Source: Symbiodinium sp. CCMP2592 (taxonomy: Eukaryota > Sar > Dinophyceae > Suessiales > Symbiodiniaceae). Taken from it: a stretch of 64,000 nucleotides of DNA. Below are positions 1 through 11,480 of this stretch, piece after piece; positions within the stretch are counted from its first letter, which is position 1, and each line of letters starts with the position of its first letter. Below the pieces are notes generated by a model. That model worked only from the letters and a program-made list of their open reading frames with translations. It was not told where the DNA came from and searched no databases. The DNA lies in the NCBI GenBank assembly GCA_905221615.1, contig CAJNDT010000136.1, positions 953,001 to 1,017,000 on the forward strand. The letters are read 5' to 3'. A program made the position numbers and the translations under genes.

Positions 1-268
1 TTAGTTACTCATATAAATATTATATATACACATATATCTGTCTGTGTGTATTAATATGTATATATCACATACTATAACGGAACAAATATAGGAACTTAGT
101 CCCGTGATCCCCCCCCTCCGCTCTCCCCCCTCTGGGTCCTTACGAAAGTCCTTTGATCCTTTCGGCAAAGATCATGAACTCCCGCCAGGCCTCCGCGGCA
201 TCAACAACATCTACGTGCCTAGTGGCCGGCTGGGGGGGGTGAGCCGCGAAGCCCTGGAACGTAAATGC

Positions 269-381
269 TACTTGGAGGTTCATGGGTAGTTATAGGTGGG
301 GTTATAAGTACGGTAACCATTGTTATAAGCCCTATTTGGGGATTATAACCCTACTTTTAACTAGCCATGAACCTCCAAGTA
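269..381. mobile_element. palindromic MITE-like element, family A copy 1
   Basis: About 113 bp with inverted ends: TACTTGGAGGTTCATGG on the left and its near-exact reverse complement ending CCTCCAAGTA on the right. The interior is AT-rich, with GTTATAAG-type motifs that are also roughly symmetrical. It has no coding capacity. The same ends recur at 3142-3260, 15933-16051 and 25482-25591, so this is a dispersed family. Size and inverted ends fit a non-autonomous DNA transposon or foldback element; target-site duplications are not obvious. Confidence 0.7.
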
Positions 382-1692
382 TACGAAGACCCTGTAGTAG
401 GTTCAGGATGTAGGCACTCGAGGATCCACATACACTACTCTAAAGCAACTAGGTCCCTAAAACCAGTATTGGGGGGGGTCTTTTGGGGCCCAATTCCATA
501 ATGGTAGTACACGTGGACCGTTTGGATATGTCTCAGAAATGTGGACAAGGTAGATTCTGCTAGAAGAGGAGCTCCTTTCATCCTTGGCCCGGAACCTGCG
601 CAGCCCTAAACCACTCTGAGACCGACAACAATAAAGGTCCAGGATTCAAGACTCTGCGGAACTAATAATATAACAGTGAGCACTTCAAGATGTTGTCCCG
701 GGGTTGCAAGGCCTAGTAACTCTTTGAATCACGAAGTGAAGCCTGAATAACAGACCACGCAATGTCTTGGAGGCACCGGCCGAGACAGCATCATCACCAG
801 GACCAGCAGCGGAGTCAAGCCACAGTTTTCAGATGTCTCGGAGTTTTGCCAACATGTGATGACGAAATGACGGCTGTCATGTTTTCGCATTTTCACACGC
901 TTGCTACTGCTCTCGCTTCCCCGCATCCCTACTGTGAACACTCTGTCTCCTCCATCATGTTTGCTGTTGCATGTGTACACGGCTGTGGGCTCAGACGAGC
1001 TTCGGACGGAGTTTTGGGCAACATCAGCAGAACAAATGATTGCGCAGCCTCGCTTCAGCATTGTGCCCTTGCCATGCTTGAAGGTGTGCTGGTGCAGTTC
1101 ATGTCTGTGACCGCTTGCTTTTTCTGTGTGTGTGTGTGTGTTTCGGTATTCGGGTTACATTTCCGCTCAAGACATGGTCATGGCGGTGTCTCATGTCTTT
1201 AAACACGTCTTGAACCGTGCCCCGTCCTTCAGGATCGCTCAATCGAAGGCTGAACCGGATTTTACCGAAACAACTTCCCTGCACACTGCATGTGGCATGC
1301 GCCCGAAGGCTGCAAGATTAAAGACATCGACATGTTTGAAGGTCTTACATCCCATACAGACTGAGCCCACATCACTATAGTTTGCATCAGTGTGTCATGC
1401 CGTGACCCCCGGTAGTCGAGACCACAGCCGCCAAAAGCTTCCTGGTCCCCGCCTGCACCAGGAGCCCGGACTTCCAAAACGGCAAGGTCGGTAGGGGAGT
1501 CATTGGGGAAATCGTGCGATGATCAAGGGCCCAAGCAAGCAACTGAGAGCATGTCTTTAAGGCTCGAGGGTGTTTGAAGCTGGGTGGTTGAGTTCTGGGT
1601 TTGTGTGCGTGTGTGTGTGCATTTGCTTGTTTTGTGTGTCTGTGTGTGTCGTGTCCTCGTCCAGGGCTACCCAGGCAGGTCAAGGCTTGGTG

Positions 1693-1793
1693 GAGAGCCC
1701 AATACCCCTTAGTTAAGGAATATGGCTTAAATTGTCATATGAAGCCCTACATGATCTAAGATATATTCCTCAATTAAGGGGTATTGGGCTCTC
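1693..1793. mobile_element. palindromic MITE-like element, family D
   Basis: About 101 bp bounded by perfect inverted ends: GAGAGCCCAATACCCCTTA on the left and its exact reverse complement on the right. The symmetry continues inward, with AGGAATAT opposite ATATTCCT. A broken half-copy (AATACCCCTTAATTCAGG...) lies at about 6555-6590. Non-coding. The perfect ends suggest a recent insertion compared with the other families. Confidence 0.7.
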
Positions 1794-2243
1794 TGGGTAC
1801 AGTCTGAAGTCAGGATCCGGGTGAAGCGAGGACACTGCCCTGGTGCACTTCCGGCAAGATGTCGTGCTTTAGCCCGAAGCTACACATCCAAGTACATCCT
1901 GCAAAGTGCAAAGCCCTTGGTGATTCAGTCGGTGTTTCACTACTACCGACTACTGTAAGGCCCAAGGAGGTCCTTGAGATGGTGATCTGGTTTGTGCACG
2001 GCATCTCAGCCCCAACCCGGAAAGGGAAGCAGCTTGTTCCTGCAGAGCGTGGTTTTTTCACGTAACCCACCTGATTCCAAGATGCCAAACCTGCATTCCG
2101 GTCAGCATCAAAACTCACAATTCTTTTGGCTCAGCCCATCTAATGCTTTGAGGCCCATGAAGCCCTATGTGCGTATGTAATTCTGTCTGTATGTATGTCT
2201 GTACGTATGTAATGTAATTATGTGTGTACAAATATAGGTATCA

Positions 2244-2250
2244 TACATAT

Positions 2251-2281
<31 letters not shown>

Positions 2282-2294
2282 CATATACATATAA
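2244..2294. repeat. AT/ATACAT microsatellite
   Basis: A (TA)n run grading into (ATACAT)n. Simple repeat only. Confidence 0.9.
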
Positions 2295-2486
2295 ACACTG
2301 CACTGCCGGTGAAGCCCTTGCCAGGTCTACGCGCCCTCGGTGAACAAGTCCTCCATGGCCGCAGCGGGTCTCCCCTGCCACCCGCCGCCTGGGGGCTCAA
2401 AGTTGGCGAAGTGGCAGTTTCCGAAAATCGGGTTCGTTTAAAAGGTTACTATAAGGGTACGACTTAAAAGGCTCTATAAGGGTTTA

Positions 2487-2583
2487 GAGTTTCCGAAAAT
2501 TTAGGGTACCTTCTTTTGGGGTCTGGAAAATGAGGAGCCTACTATTTAGGCTACTATATTAGGGTCCCTATTTTCGGAAACTC
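2487..2583. mobile_element. palindromic MITE-like element, family C copy 1
   Basis: About 97 bp starting GAGTTTCCGAAAAT and ending with the inverse ATTTTCGGAAACTC. The interior carries GGAGCCTACTAT-type sequence shared with copies at 7358-7474 and 21977-22085. An isolated end lies at about 2414-2427 (AGTTTCCGAAAATCGGG) and another near 22157-22177. Non-coding, dispersed, probably a non-autonomous transposon family. Confidence 0.65.
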
Positions 2584-3024
2584 CCAAGTCTAAGGGCAGA
2601 GTAACAACAGGGTTTAGGATAGTTGACGGCTTGGGGTTTGGGGGTTTAGGCTTCCGGCGCTCGGGGATAGTTCCTACGGATCGCCATGTCAGTCAGATTG
2701 AGAAGCTCAGCCCTAAACCCCTCTGCCAGGGGTACTAAGCTACTCCCCGTGCCCCGCGAACTGACATTTCGAGCCGATGCGAGAACCCGCCCTAAACTTG
2801 AGCATACTTCTTCGGAGCAAGCCTCGACGGATCTTTGTCGCAGACACACTTTGGCTTCAAGCACAGACAGCCTCTAATCCCTAAACGCTGACCGAAATCC
2901 TGAAGCCCCGTGCCTAGACCATAAACCCCAAGAGCTCCCTGGAGCTCAGGGCAGGAGGCCGAGGGATCGTAAAGCCCGCTCACAATCACCAAATGAAGGG
3001 CAAGGCACTGGAGCTGAACCCCTG

Positions 3025-3133
3025 TAATATGGGGGCCTAAACAATTACCAATATTATTTTGAGGGGTCCCTTATTATAAATGTAGTATAATATACCCCCA
3101 AACCCTATTCCAATTATTAAGGCCCCTATATTA
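3025..3133. mobile_element. palindromic MITE-like element, family B copy 1
   Basis: About 109 bp with inverted ends of the type TAATATAGGGGCCT...AGGCCCCTATATTA. The interior has a shared core, GGGGTCCCTTATTATAA followed by TAGTATAATATACCCC and AAACCCTATTC. Family B is the most abundant small element in the window, with six recognisable copies. This copy sits only 8 bp from a family A element, so the two mark a common insertion hotspot or a nested pair. Confidence 0.7.
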
Positions 3134-3141
3134 CACCCCCC

Positions 3142-3260
3142 TACTTGGAGGTTGATGGACGGATATAAGTGGGGATAACAATTAGGGCAACCATAGTTAT
3201 ATAACCCCAAATTAGGGGGATCTACGACCCCACTTGTAACTACCCATGGTCCTCCAAGTA
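3142..3260. mobile_element. palindromic MITE-like element, family A copy 2
   Basis: About 119 bp, starting TACTTGGAGGTTGATGG and ending CCATGGTCCTCCAAGTA. The arms have a few mismatches relative to copy 1. Adjacent to the family B copy at 3025-3133. Confidence 0.7.
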
Positions 3261-5378
3261 ACTGCGGCTTAGGATTGCTCTTATTCTTATTACTTAGGAC
3301 TACTACTATTACTGTTATTACTTAGGATTACTATTATCATGATCTGAATATCGTGTACAGACCTCATAAACCCAATAGCCCAAAGCAAGGGCCCAGAAGA
3401 CGTCCAGGCCTCGGAGGAATGGGCCCCGGCCACCAAGCCCGGTCGGGGAACTCAGTCTTTGATCGGGCGTTATCGGATTTTGCGTGGTTTCACAGGGCCT
3501 GACATGGTTTGAGAAGGGAGCAATATGGGCTACTATACGTGTCGGGTTTGGGGTATAGTGCTGACTCCAGAGACCAGGAGCTTCTTGCATTCTTTTCTCA
3601 GCTGTAAAGAGTGCTGCTGGCTAGAGTCGACCCTAAAACCACAAAGTCTAAACATGCTTACGAGGGATCGGAGGACCCGGGCGATGCAACGGTTTAACTG
3701 ATCCCGTTGCAGCCTGTCGGGCACAGCTCAACTATGAGATTGACGGCTTGCAGTCCTTTGCGGCATCGTGTTCAAGTTTTGGGAGCCGCAGGCGGCGTTT
3801 TCAGGCGCAGGCTCATGAGTGAGTTCAGTCAGAGGCAATTGGTGCACTGTATAGTCTATAGTCCATAAGCCCTCAACCCTCGCAATATCATGCCAGTAGT
3901 CAGTACAACACGACAGAGTTAGGAATAAGAGGCACGTTTTCAATCACGGAACCGGCAGTCCTGAAACCCACAGCGGCAGCCGTCTGACGGGATGAAATAG
4001 AAAACAGGTGCACGACAAATGTGGGTGTTTGCATACTTGGTCCTGCTCGATATGTTGTGCATTAGCATTGCAGTAAACAAACCTCAAATCCTCCAGGCCG
4101 CAATGCCGTAGAGAACCCTAGAAACAGTATTCTGCTTACTAAGGCCACTATATCCCCGGTTCATAGTCGAAGGCCACAAAAAGCCATAACAAAACGATTA
4201 TAGAGCCGTTATAGAACCGTAAGCCCAGCTCTGACTCTTTTATCGTCAAACCACGATAGAACCCCCAACCACGAAGGCCCATAGAGATCAGGATGACCCT
4301 TGAGCCTAAGGCTCGCCTGGTGCATCTCTCCACGGGTGGCAAGGCACCCCCGCGAGGCATATCCGTCGGGGAGCTCAGGAAGGCAGTGCGGGTTTGGGGT
4401 TATGGGTTGTGGGCTTAAGGCTTAGAGTCAGAACCCTATGCTCTTGTAGTTCCGAAAAGGAGTGTAGTGTAATGTGCCAAGAGAAGCCTTATAATCCTTA
4501 ATTTGGGCCTCTGGGGGGTTTGGGCTGCAGGTTGGAGAGTGTAAGAGCTTAAGCCAAAGGACTCCCAGCTCTCGGGGCTGAGTCAGCACGAAAGCAGGAC
4601 TCCCCTGTCAGGATGCCCAAAGCCGAAGCAGTAAAACTAGTGCTTCCGATCCGCCGTACCTGAACCCTGAACGGTATAAAGTATATCGTACATCTGACGC
4701 CCCAACCGGGATGAGCCCAACACGACCGACCCATTTAAGGCTGGATCTCGGGCGACGTCTCTGTGTAACCTGGCGAAGCGATGGGGCGAGGCAGGATTCT
4801 GCGGAAAGGGTGCTATCGGTATATACCTAATTTAGCTGCGCTTTCGCACAAGTCTCACTGTATAGAGGGAGAAGAGCGTCGCATGAGTTTCAGCGACTTC
4901 CTAGGCCCAGGGCATAGCCGTGCGTACATTCCACCAAGCCCCAAACCCTAAAACCCTAAACCCTAAACCCTTGGTCCGCATAACAGGCTCTACCTACTAG
5001 GTATTCCGACTGTAGCAGGGAGGGAAAGGGCCCTCAAAAACAAAAACCCTAAAACCCTCTTTTGGGACTCCCCCCCACAACTAAGGTTGCGCTCCTAACC
5101 CAGGCCCCACTGCCCAAGATCTCCAGGCATGTTTGTCATATGTACATACATACAGAGATACAAACATACATACATACATGCATACATAATCATACATGTG
5201 TAAACTACATATTATGTATATGCATGTATGTGTATATGTATATATGTGTGGCGTATAGTATAACACATATAGATGCTGTTTGGAGCCTTAAGCTTTGCCC
5301 TGAAGACTCAGCGACTCGCAAGGCTCCAGGAGCATTTGCCTTCGCGCGGGCACCCGGCGGAGGGTTCTGCATTGTTTA

Positions 5379-5545
5379 GGGCCTTTAGAGGGATCCTTAA
5401 GGGCTCCTTTAAGGGATCTATAGGGTTCAAGGTTTAGGTCCTTTAAAGGGATCCTTACAAGGGCTCCTTTAAGGGATCTATAGGGTTTAGGTTTGATTAA
5501 GGCCCCTGGTTTAGGGCCTTGACAGGGATCCTGAAGGGCGGTTTA
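5379..5545. repeat. degenerate tandem repeat of ~70 bp
   Basis: Two good copies and one partial copy of a unit of the form GGGATCCTTA..AGGGCTCCTTTAAGGGATCTATAGGGTTTAGG. The same vocabulary (AAGGGATCTATA, CCTTTAAGGG) recurs near 11770-11810, 47695-47800, 50720-50790 and 53590-53640, so it is a dispersed low-complexity family of this genome. Confidence 0.6.
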
Positions 5546-5650
5546 GGGTTTAGGACAGGCCAAGGCCCCCTCTGTTTGGGCCTTCCTCATCGTTCGAGAG
5601 GTTTCTTGGGTGAAGAAACGCTGCTTCGTAGCTGTGTAAGTTTGCATATA

Positions 5651-5712
5651 GTAGTGGTGGTGGTGGTGGTGGTGGTGGTGGTGGTGGTGGTGGTGGTGGT
5701 CGTGGTAGTGGC
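5651..5712. repeat. GTG trinucleotide microsatellite
   Basis: About 17 GTG triplets, then interrupted GTAGTG/GTCGTC triplets. The poly-Val and poly-Pro frames across it are products of the repeat, not evidence of a protein. Confidence 0.95.
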
Positions 5713-7124
5713 AGTAGTAGTCGTCGTAGCAGCAGTGGTTCTCTGAATAAGTGTCCCTTTTCAGGCCCCGACACTAGAACGACATCCGTATAAAAAGACC
5801 CTAAAAGGGACCTAGTTTAGAGAATTATGCACATGGTTCTTGATTGGAGATAGTTAGGGCGTACAGACTCCTGTCAAACCCTGGTCCAACTACTGGTGCG
5901 TTTGACTTTGCTTGAGTGTTTACACTGGGAGGTCGGTGATATATCTGCCTCTGTGTTAGACGGGTAGATAGGTCAGCAAAGAGAATGGTGTTTGAATTAC
6001 AGTCCGTGTATACCACTTGCTAGTCGTGATGAGTGGTGGTAGCACAGCAGCAGCAGTGCTGGTGATATTGGTTCTACTCATTGTGATGAACAGCCACAAT
6101 ATCAATGTTGTATCTCTATGGAATGGCAGCACTTTCCCACAAGTAATCGTATCTGTTAAGAGCAACAAAACCGCAATTCCGAGGTCAGCCCTTCCAAGCA
6201 GCAGCAGCGCTCCGGCGTCGAGCTGGGCTCCTGGCGCAGTTCCTTAATATTGTCGTCGGTTGTCGAGCGTTGCGAGAGATTCTGTGAAATAGAATATAGT
6301 ATGCTATTTTGACATTTTACTTGTTATACCCTAAACCCTAAACCCCCAGTGCCCTAAACCCCTAAACTCCTAAGTTATCCCAATGCCCCTAAACCCTAAA
6401 CCCTAAAACCCTAAACCCTAAAATGAGGCCTCTCGAAGGCTGGGCGTCGGCAGCTTCCTGGACCCCACAGGCGATCCGCTTTGGATTGAGGGTTTGGGAG
6501 TCTAAGGGTTTAGGGAGTTAGGGTTTAGGCGAGGGAGAGTAGGGTTTAGGAACACAATACCCCTTAATTCAGGAATATACCTTAAAGTACAGGGGCCTCG
6601 TTTAAGGGCGTTAAAGTGATTTTGTTCGTGTTTTGGGGTATGGGGTTTTGAGGGCCTGAGGGGTATAGGGCTTGGGATTTCGTGGTTTTATGGGGGGTTC
6701 AGGGGTTCAGGGTTTGGTGAGACCTTGCCAATTGGAGGAGTTTAGGGTTCAGTGAGGTCTTGCCGTCTTAGGAACGTTCAGGCCGGAATAGCTACCAACA
6801 CGATGCACTGTGCTTCTGGAAGAGTTCACAGTCGAGGGCATCCCAAGAGGGTTGGGGGCTTGGTGATTCCAGAAGGGGCTTGGGGTCAAAGGTTTGAGGC
6901 TTCAGGGGGTCTAAACTTTTGTATAATGGGCCCCAGAATCAGAACCCTATTCTCATTATTAAGGCTCCTATATTAGGGGCTTCGGCCGCTTCGAGAGGTG
7001 TGACTGGAGCCACGGTTTAGGGTTTAGGGTTTAGGGTTTAGTCTGACTGGGGTCTGATTTAGAAGCCAGAACAATTGCAAAGACTATGCCACTATGGTCA
7101 AGGATTCCCAGTGAAACTGTAATA

Positions 7125-7235
7125 CTAGGATGCCCAGTAGTACCCTTATTCCCTTTTTGTAGTCCTAGGTTCCTTACAAAGTTACCCAATACCAAAAAGA
7201 GAGGCCTTTTATTCTTAGGTTACTGGGTATCCTAG
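7125..7235. mobile_element. palindromic MITE-like element, family E
   Basis: About 111 bp starting CTAGGATGCCCAGTA and ending TACTGGGTATCCTAG. The arms are imperfect inverted repeats around an interior with CTTTTTGTAG...CCAAAAAGAG symmetry. A single similar arm (AGTATCCTAGGGTAAC) occurs near 17622-17637. Only one full copy here, so the family assignment is tentative. Confidence 0.5.
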
Positions 7236-7357
7236 AATAGATCACACCCCTCTGCGATCTTAGGGTATGTATAGGGTTTGGGGGTTGAGGCTTCAGAGGC
7301 CTGGAGTTCAGGGGACTTAAACCTAAAGCGAGATCCACACTGTTAAGGTCCAAACTT

Positions 7358-7474
7358 GTGGGAGTTTCCGAAAATGGGGGGGGGGTACATTATTTTGGGG
7401 GGTCCTTACAATGAGGATCCTACTATATTAAGGTACTCCTTTAAGGGTCCCCTGTTTTCGGAAGAGTTTCCCCG
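7358..7474. mobile_element. palindromic MITE-like element, family C copy 2
   Basis: Starts GTGGGAGTTTCCGAAAAT and ends with TTTTCGGAAGAGTTTCCCC. The interior shares TTGGGGGGTCCTTA and GAGGATCCTACTAT with the copy at 21977-22085. Contains a G10 run near 7376-7385. Confidence 0.6.
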
Positions 7475-7692
7475 GCACTCTCCGCGAAACGCTACACCTT
7501 GCCCCCTCGAAGCCGACGCCCAACAAGTTGAAATCCAAGGGGAGGGACCCTACAAAAAAGTAGGTTTTGGTAGGTCAATGTAGGGGCCTTGATGAGTCGA
7601 ACAGGGCTTGGGGGCACAAGTATATCTTAGCGCGATTCTTAGCAACTCTAAGGAACAGTCTTGGTAATGTTCGGACCTTAATAATATCCTGT

Positions 7693-7883
7693 CATATTCT
7701 ATGTATCCATACACATGTGTACGGCACATACGTGTGCATGCATGTATGCATGCTTTGATGTATGTATGTATGTATGTAAGTTGTGCATGTATGTATGTAT
7801 GTATGGATGGATGGATGGATGGATGTATTTGTGTATGTATATGTACTAGTGTTTGCTGTACATACACACATATGTACATGTGT

Positions 7884-7937
<54 letters not shown>

Positions 7938-8030
7938 AGCGAGATGTGTGTGTGTATGTATGTGTATATATGTATGTATGTATGTGTGTGTTTATATCAA
8001 TATATATATATATATATATACACGCATGGC
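7693..8030. repeat. long compound TGTATG/TG/TA microsatellite
   Basis: A run of TGTATG, ATGG, TA and TG repeats of about 330 bp. It produces open but meaningless Tyr/Val/Cys/Met-rich frames on both strands. Confidence 0.9.
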
Positions 8031-8160
8031 TCTCGCTGTCTCTGGTTCGTGAGGCGAAGTTCGGGATTTCTCAGAAGCCCCTGTCCACCTCAGGGGTTTG
8101 GGTTTTTGTGGGTTCTGCAAGAGCGTTGTGGCCCTAGATTGGGTGTTGGAGTTGCCAACC

Positions 8161-8274
8161 TAATATAGGAGCCTTTCTAACTACCGCTACTATTTGGGCG
8201 GTTCCTTATTCTAAGCATAGTATATGGGGCCCCAAAACCGTATTTTAATTATTAAGACCCAGACCCATACATTA
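8161..8274. mobile_element. palindromic MITE-like element, family B copy 2
   Basis: Starts TAATATAGGAGCCTT and ends CCCATACATTA. The core GGTTCCTTATTCTAAGC..ATGGGGCCCCAAAACC matches the other family B copies. About 114 bp. Confidence 0.6.
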
Positions 8275-8945
8275 AATTGCCCCGAGGGCCTCAAGGGCAA
8301 GCTCCCGAATTCCGGGGGCCGCCGTCCGCTGAGTTCTCCCGCAAAGGCTTCAGTTTCGGGTATAGAAGTGTAGTTAGAGTTGTTCGGCTTGGAGCTTGGG
8401 CATGTAGTCGAGGCCATATTAGTCCCATATTGTTGGAAAGCCAGGAGGAAAGCCCAAAATACCCCTAGAAAGCCTCCTATCAGACCCCGATGACAGCCTG
8501 TTCAAAGCTTTACAGAAGGAGGACACAACCCCCACGAGCAGGCAGCCAAGGGCGCGCTGACGCCGCTTACGCTGCAGCTGCAAGGGTGGCTTTGTAGCTT
8601 GGGGTTTGGAACCCTAAACCTCGCAACAAAAGGCGTCGGTGTGTGAACGTCCTTATACATGGCCTGAGAAAGTTTCACGGGATTTAGAGAGGGTTACAGA
8701 AACCCTTACACCCCCACACCTGCCCGAAGCTCGAAATGTTAAAGTTATTGAAGCTTCAGTTCTAAAAGAAATGTCCGTGCCCGAAACCGCAGTTACCGAA
8801 CCCAGAAATCCGAGCCCTGACCCTGGGCCCGCGTTCCGGCCTTGTGCCATGGGCTCATGTCACCAGTATTCAATATTACTCCTTAGGGTTTAAGGGTTCC
8901 TGATTACTGTTGATATACCTACATCTGTATCTATGTCTACATATT

Positions 8946-8980
<35 letters not shown>

Positions 8981-9080
8981 TCATGCTCCTTAGGACTATA
9001 TGAGCCTTTGTCCCATTACGGATGAGATCCATCGAATCACCCAAGAGAGGCCTCAAAAGATCGCCGAACCCAAACCCCAG

Positions 9081-9190
9081 TAGTAGAGTAGGAAACCTTC
9101 GACCTTTTTTGGGTGGTCTGGTCCCTTTTTAATCGCTATATACCCAAAAAGGTTAACCTTTAGTTCCCATGACACCCGACAAGTAGGAAA
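9081..9190. repeat. dispersed repeat G, copy 1
   Basis: About 110 bp beginning TAGTAGAGTAGGAAACC and ending ACCCGACAAGTAGGAAA. It shares its full length with 12607-12718, with scattered substitutions (shared core AAAGGTTAAC.TTTAGTTCCC). Unlike the other families it is not clearly palindromic. Probably another non-autonomous mobile sequence. Confidence 0.6.
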
Positions 9191-10316
9191 CCCTCGCTCC
9201 GTGGCCCAGGGTGCTTATGACGGTGTCGAAATCTGGCCTCTGAAGGAGGCGCGGCGGCACTTTCGATTCCGGTGAACTGGGCTCTTGTTTCCGGATTTAC
9301 TTTACGCTACCATAATCAGGAAGCCATCATGTACTATAGATCCCGATTATGGTCACTTAGCTTAAATCCCTTAAGAAGAACCCAGCTTGGGTTCACCGAC
9401 TTGCGTTTCGCGCATGCATGTGTCTGTGTCTGTGTGTATGTATTCAACTGTACTTAGGCATGCATACAAGCATCCACGCACCTCTATATAACATATATAC
9501 ACATGTATATATATATATACATATATATATATACACACACGTATGTGCATATGCGAGAGTGTATATGTATGTATGTAGGTATGTATATGTGCATGAGATG
9601 TTTACATTGTCTAACTTCTGATGCTGTATGAGCTGCTGTTTTGGCCTTCTCCCTCTGCTCAAACTAAACCCACTCAGCGCTGCCGACAGAGGAGCCTCAC
9701 AGTCACATAGTGGCCTGCAAGCATTGGGTTTAACGGCTTTTCCTGTGGATGTTATGAAATACAGGGGTACTGATTGAAATGATTCAGACTCCTGTAGTAA
9801 TGACTTTACATTCGTATAGGGATATACTATAAAGGTATTCTACCTATATATACTGTCTCAGACTCCTTTCGTACCAACTGAACCTAAACCCTTAACCCTC
9901 AACCATCGCTTTGATTCGTAAACCAAAACCCTCCGTCTGAGCTCTTACGGCTGATGATCTAAATCCTGCATTATCCATAATCAGGAATATGCCATTTTTC
10001 CCCACAGTTTCGGGTCATTAAGGTAATGCAGGGTTTATACCGTCAACCGTAGTTCGCCTCCAAGGCCAGCCCAAACAAGAAGCCCTGAGCGCTCTAGGGT
10101 TCAGGGCCTGCTTAGGGTTATGTTTTAGAGCTTAGGAGTTGTTTTTCGCTTTACTATAATAACAAACCTGAGGATTAATCAGAATTTGATTTTAATTCCG
10201 GTTCAAAGGGCCTTATGGGAAGCCCGAGCCTGACATTCTGAGACCCAAACCCTAAACCTTGAGACTCCAAGACCTGAGGACGTCGTGGGAAGGTAAGCGT
10301 CCGCTTTGCGTCCCAG

Positions 10317-10413
10317 TAATCATTACCGATACTATTGTGGGGGGCTCCTTATCCAAATTATAGTATACTATACCCCAAAACCCTATTCTAACTAGCTATT
10401 GAGGCCCCTATAT
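10317..10413. mobile_element. family B element copy 3, left end degenerate
   Basis: The core (GGGGGGCTCCTTAT...TATAGTATACTATACCCC...AAACCCTATTC) and right arm (GAGGCCCCTATAT) are present. The left arm TAATATAGGGGCCT has been lost or rearranged. Confidence 0.5.
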
Positions 10414-10820
10414 GAAGAGGCTTCACTGGAGCGATGATCTGCGTAAGTTGAGCACTCTCAGGTTTAGAGCTTTTGGTACAAGTTCTGGAGTTCAAGCCTC
10501 AGGCTTTAGGCACTTGTGTTCGAAAGATTGGTCTCCTTACAGTAGAAGCCAAAAAGTTGGAAACCCAATAGCCTCAATCCTTAAGAGTAATGAATATAGG
10601 GAATCCGAGCACTATTTGGCCTGAATCCGGTTTCCAACTTTATGGGGTTTGCTGTTTGGGTCCCTAGACCTTAGGGCATAACTACTCCTCATATTCCTTA
10701 TCATTGAAGATACGAGAGCCAGCCCACAATGTAGAATAGCAGTAGTACCACCAGGCTCGCATAGCAGAGTAAACTACGGCAGCTTTTCGTTGGGCATGCT
10801 GTAGTACGCCATCATATCAT

Positions 10821-11480
10821 ATCATATCCATTTCTGTCGCGGTTAGCCTTGCGAGCGGCAAGACTGCTTCAGTGGTTGACGATGAACCGGTAGCGTCCTT
10901 GAAAAGGAAGGCTCAGCACCAACTGGAGAAGAACGGCAAGTCTCGTCTCCTGCGCGCACATGACATTCTGGACGGGCAGAGGACTGTGCAGGAAGCCAAT
11001 GTGAGGAACGGGGACGAGTTGACTTTGCTCGTAGGCAGCCTACCCGTATGCCGGAGCACTGCATCTTCTTTTGCTGCTATCCTGGACGGTGCATCCGTTG
11101 TGACATGGGGCAGAGATAAACACGGGGGCAACACCCAAAATGTGCGACAGCAGCTGCAGCAATCGCAGCAGGTTCACGGCATTCAATCCAGTCAATCAGC
11201 GTTTGCGGCAATCGTGGGCGATGGCTTCACCTCTCACCGGACGACTGTAGTCTGCTTCTCGGAGTGGATCATCGGGCAATCCGAACGCTTTTCGAGACCT
11301 TCAACCAGCACTTTGTGCCCATCATCGACCAGCTAAATGATGCCATCGTGGTTGGAGGGTGCAGCGCAGGCCTCTGAGGCTGCTTTTGCGGCGATCCTGG
11401 CTGACGGATTTGTTGTGACGTGGGGCGATGATGACCATCGTGGCGATAGCCGCGCGGTACAACATCACCTGTCGACGTAG
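10821..11480 (+). pseudogene. ubiquitin-like/RCC1-like (HERC2-like) gene remnant
   Basis: From about 10830 the plus strand reads as a ubiquitin-like fold: 'VSLASGKT', then 'LKRKAQ', 'LLRAHDILDG', 'TVQEANVRNGDELTLLV'. It is followed by 'SFAAILDGASVVTWG' (about 11064-11109), a second 'SAFAAI' at about 11193-11214, then 'EAAFAAILADGFVVTWGDD' at 11376-11431. Such AFAAILADG.VVTWG units are RCC1/HERC2-like repeats that I associate with Symbiodiniaceae predicted proteins; that family knowledge supports the organism call. The first segment ends at a stop at 11334-11336 and the last at 11478-11480. The stretch between them reads out of register, and no in-frame ATG precedes the ubiquitin-like part. 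Some losses could be hidden introns, but the short, broken repeats favour a pseudogene or partial gene copy. Biochemical role is unknown. Confidence 0.65.

Larger units (their letters stand above)
1..2486. other. non-coding block, left end
   Basis: No reading frame here looks like a gene: frames are short, overlap on both strands and have low-complexity composition. The block holds an AT-rich opening with TATATA/CATATA runs (1-75), one palindromic element at 269-381, a TG microsatellite near 1125-1142, GTGTGT runs near 1605-1650, a second palindromic element at 1693-1793 and an AT/ATACAT microsatellite at 2244-2294. Nothing else recognisable is seen between 382 and 1692 or between 1794 and 2243. 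Confidence 0.6.
3261..7124. other. non-coding block with heptamers and simple repeats
   Basis: No supported gene. It contains TATTAC-rich DNA (3275-3345), telomere-like heptamers at 4941-4971 and 6329-6423 (CCCTAAA sense) and 7015-7041 (TTTAGGG sense), a TACA-rich microsatellite at about 5140-5260, a degenerate ~70-bp tandem unit at 5379-5545 and a GTG microsatellite at 5651-5712. A half-copy of family D lies near 6555-6590, and a piece of a family B right arm near 6925-6975. Between 3350 and 4940 nothing recognisable was seen. Confidence 0.6.
8275..10808. other. non-coding block
   Basis: No supported gene. It holds a (TA)n(GA)n microsatellite at 8940-8981, repeat G copy 1 at 9081-9190, a small inverted repeat ACCATAATC/GATTATGGT near 9310-9355, TGTATA microsatellites at about 9410-9590, a 68-bp inverted repeat CCTGCATTA..TAATGCAGG at 9965-10032 and a family B remnant at 10317-10413. 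The sequence from 8300 to 8900 has no feature I can name. Confidence 0.55.
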
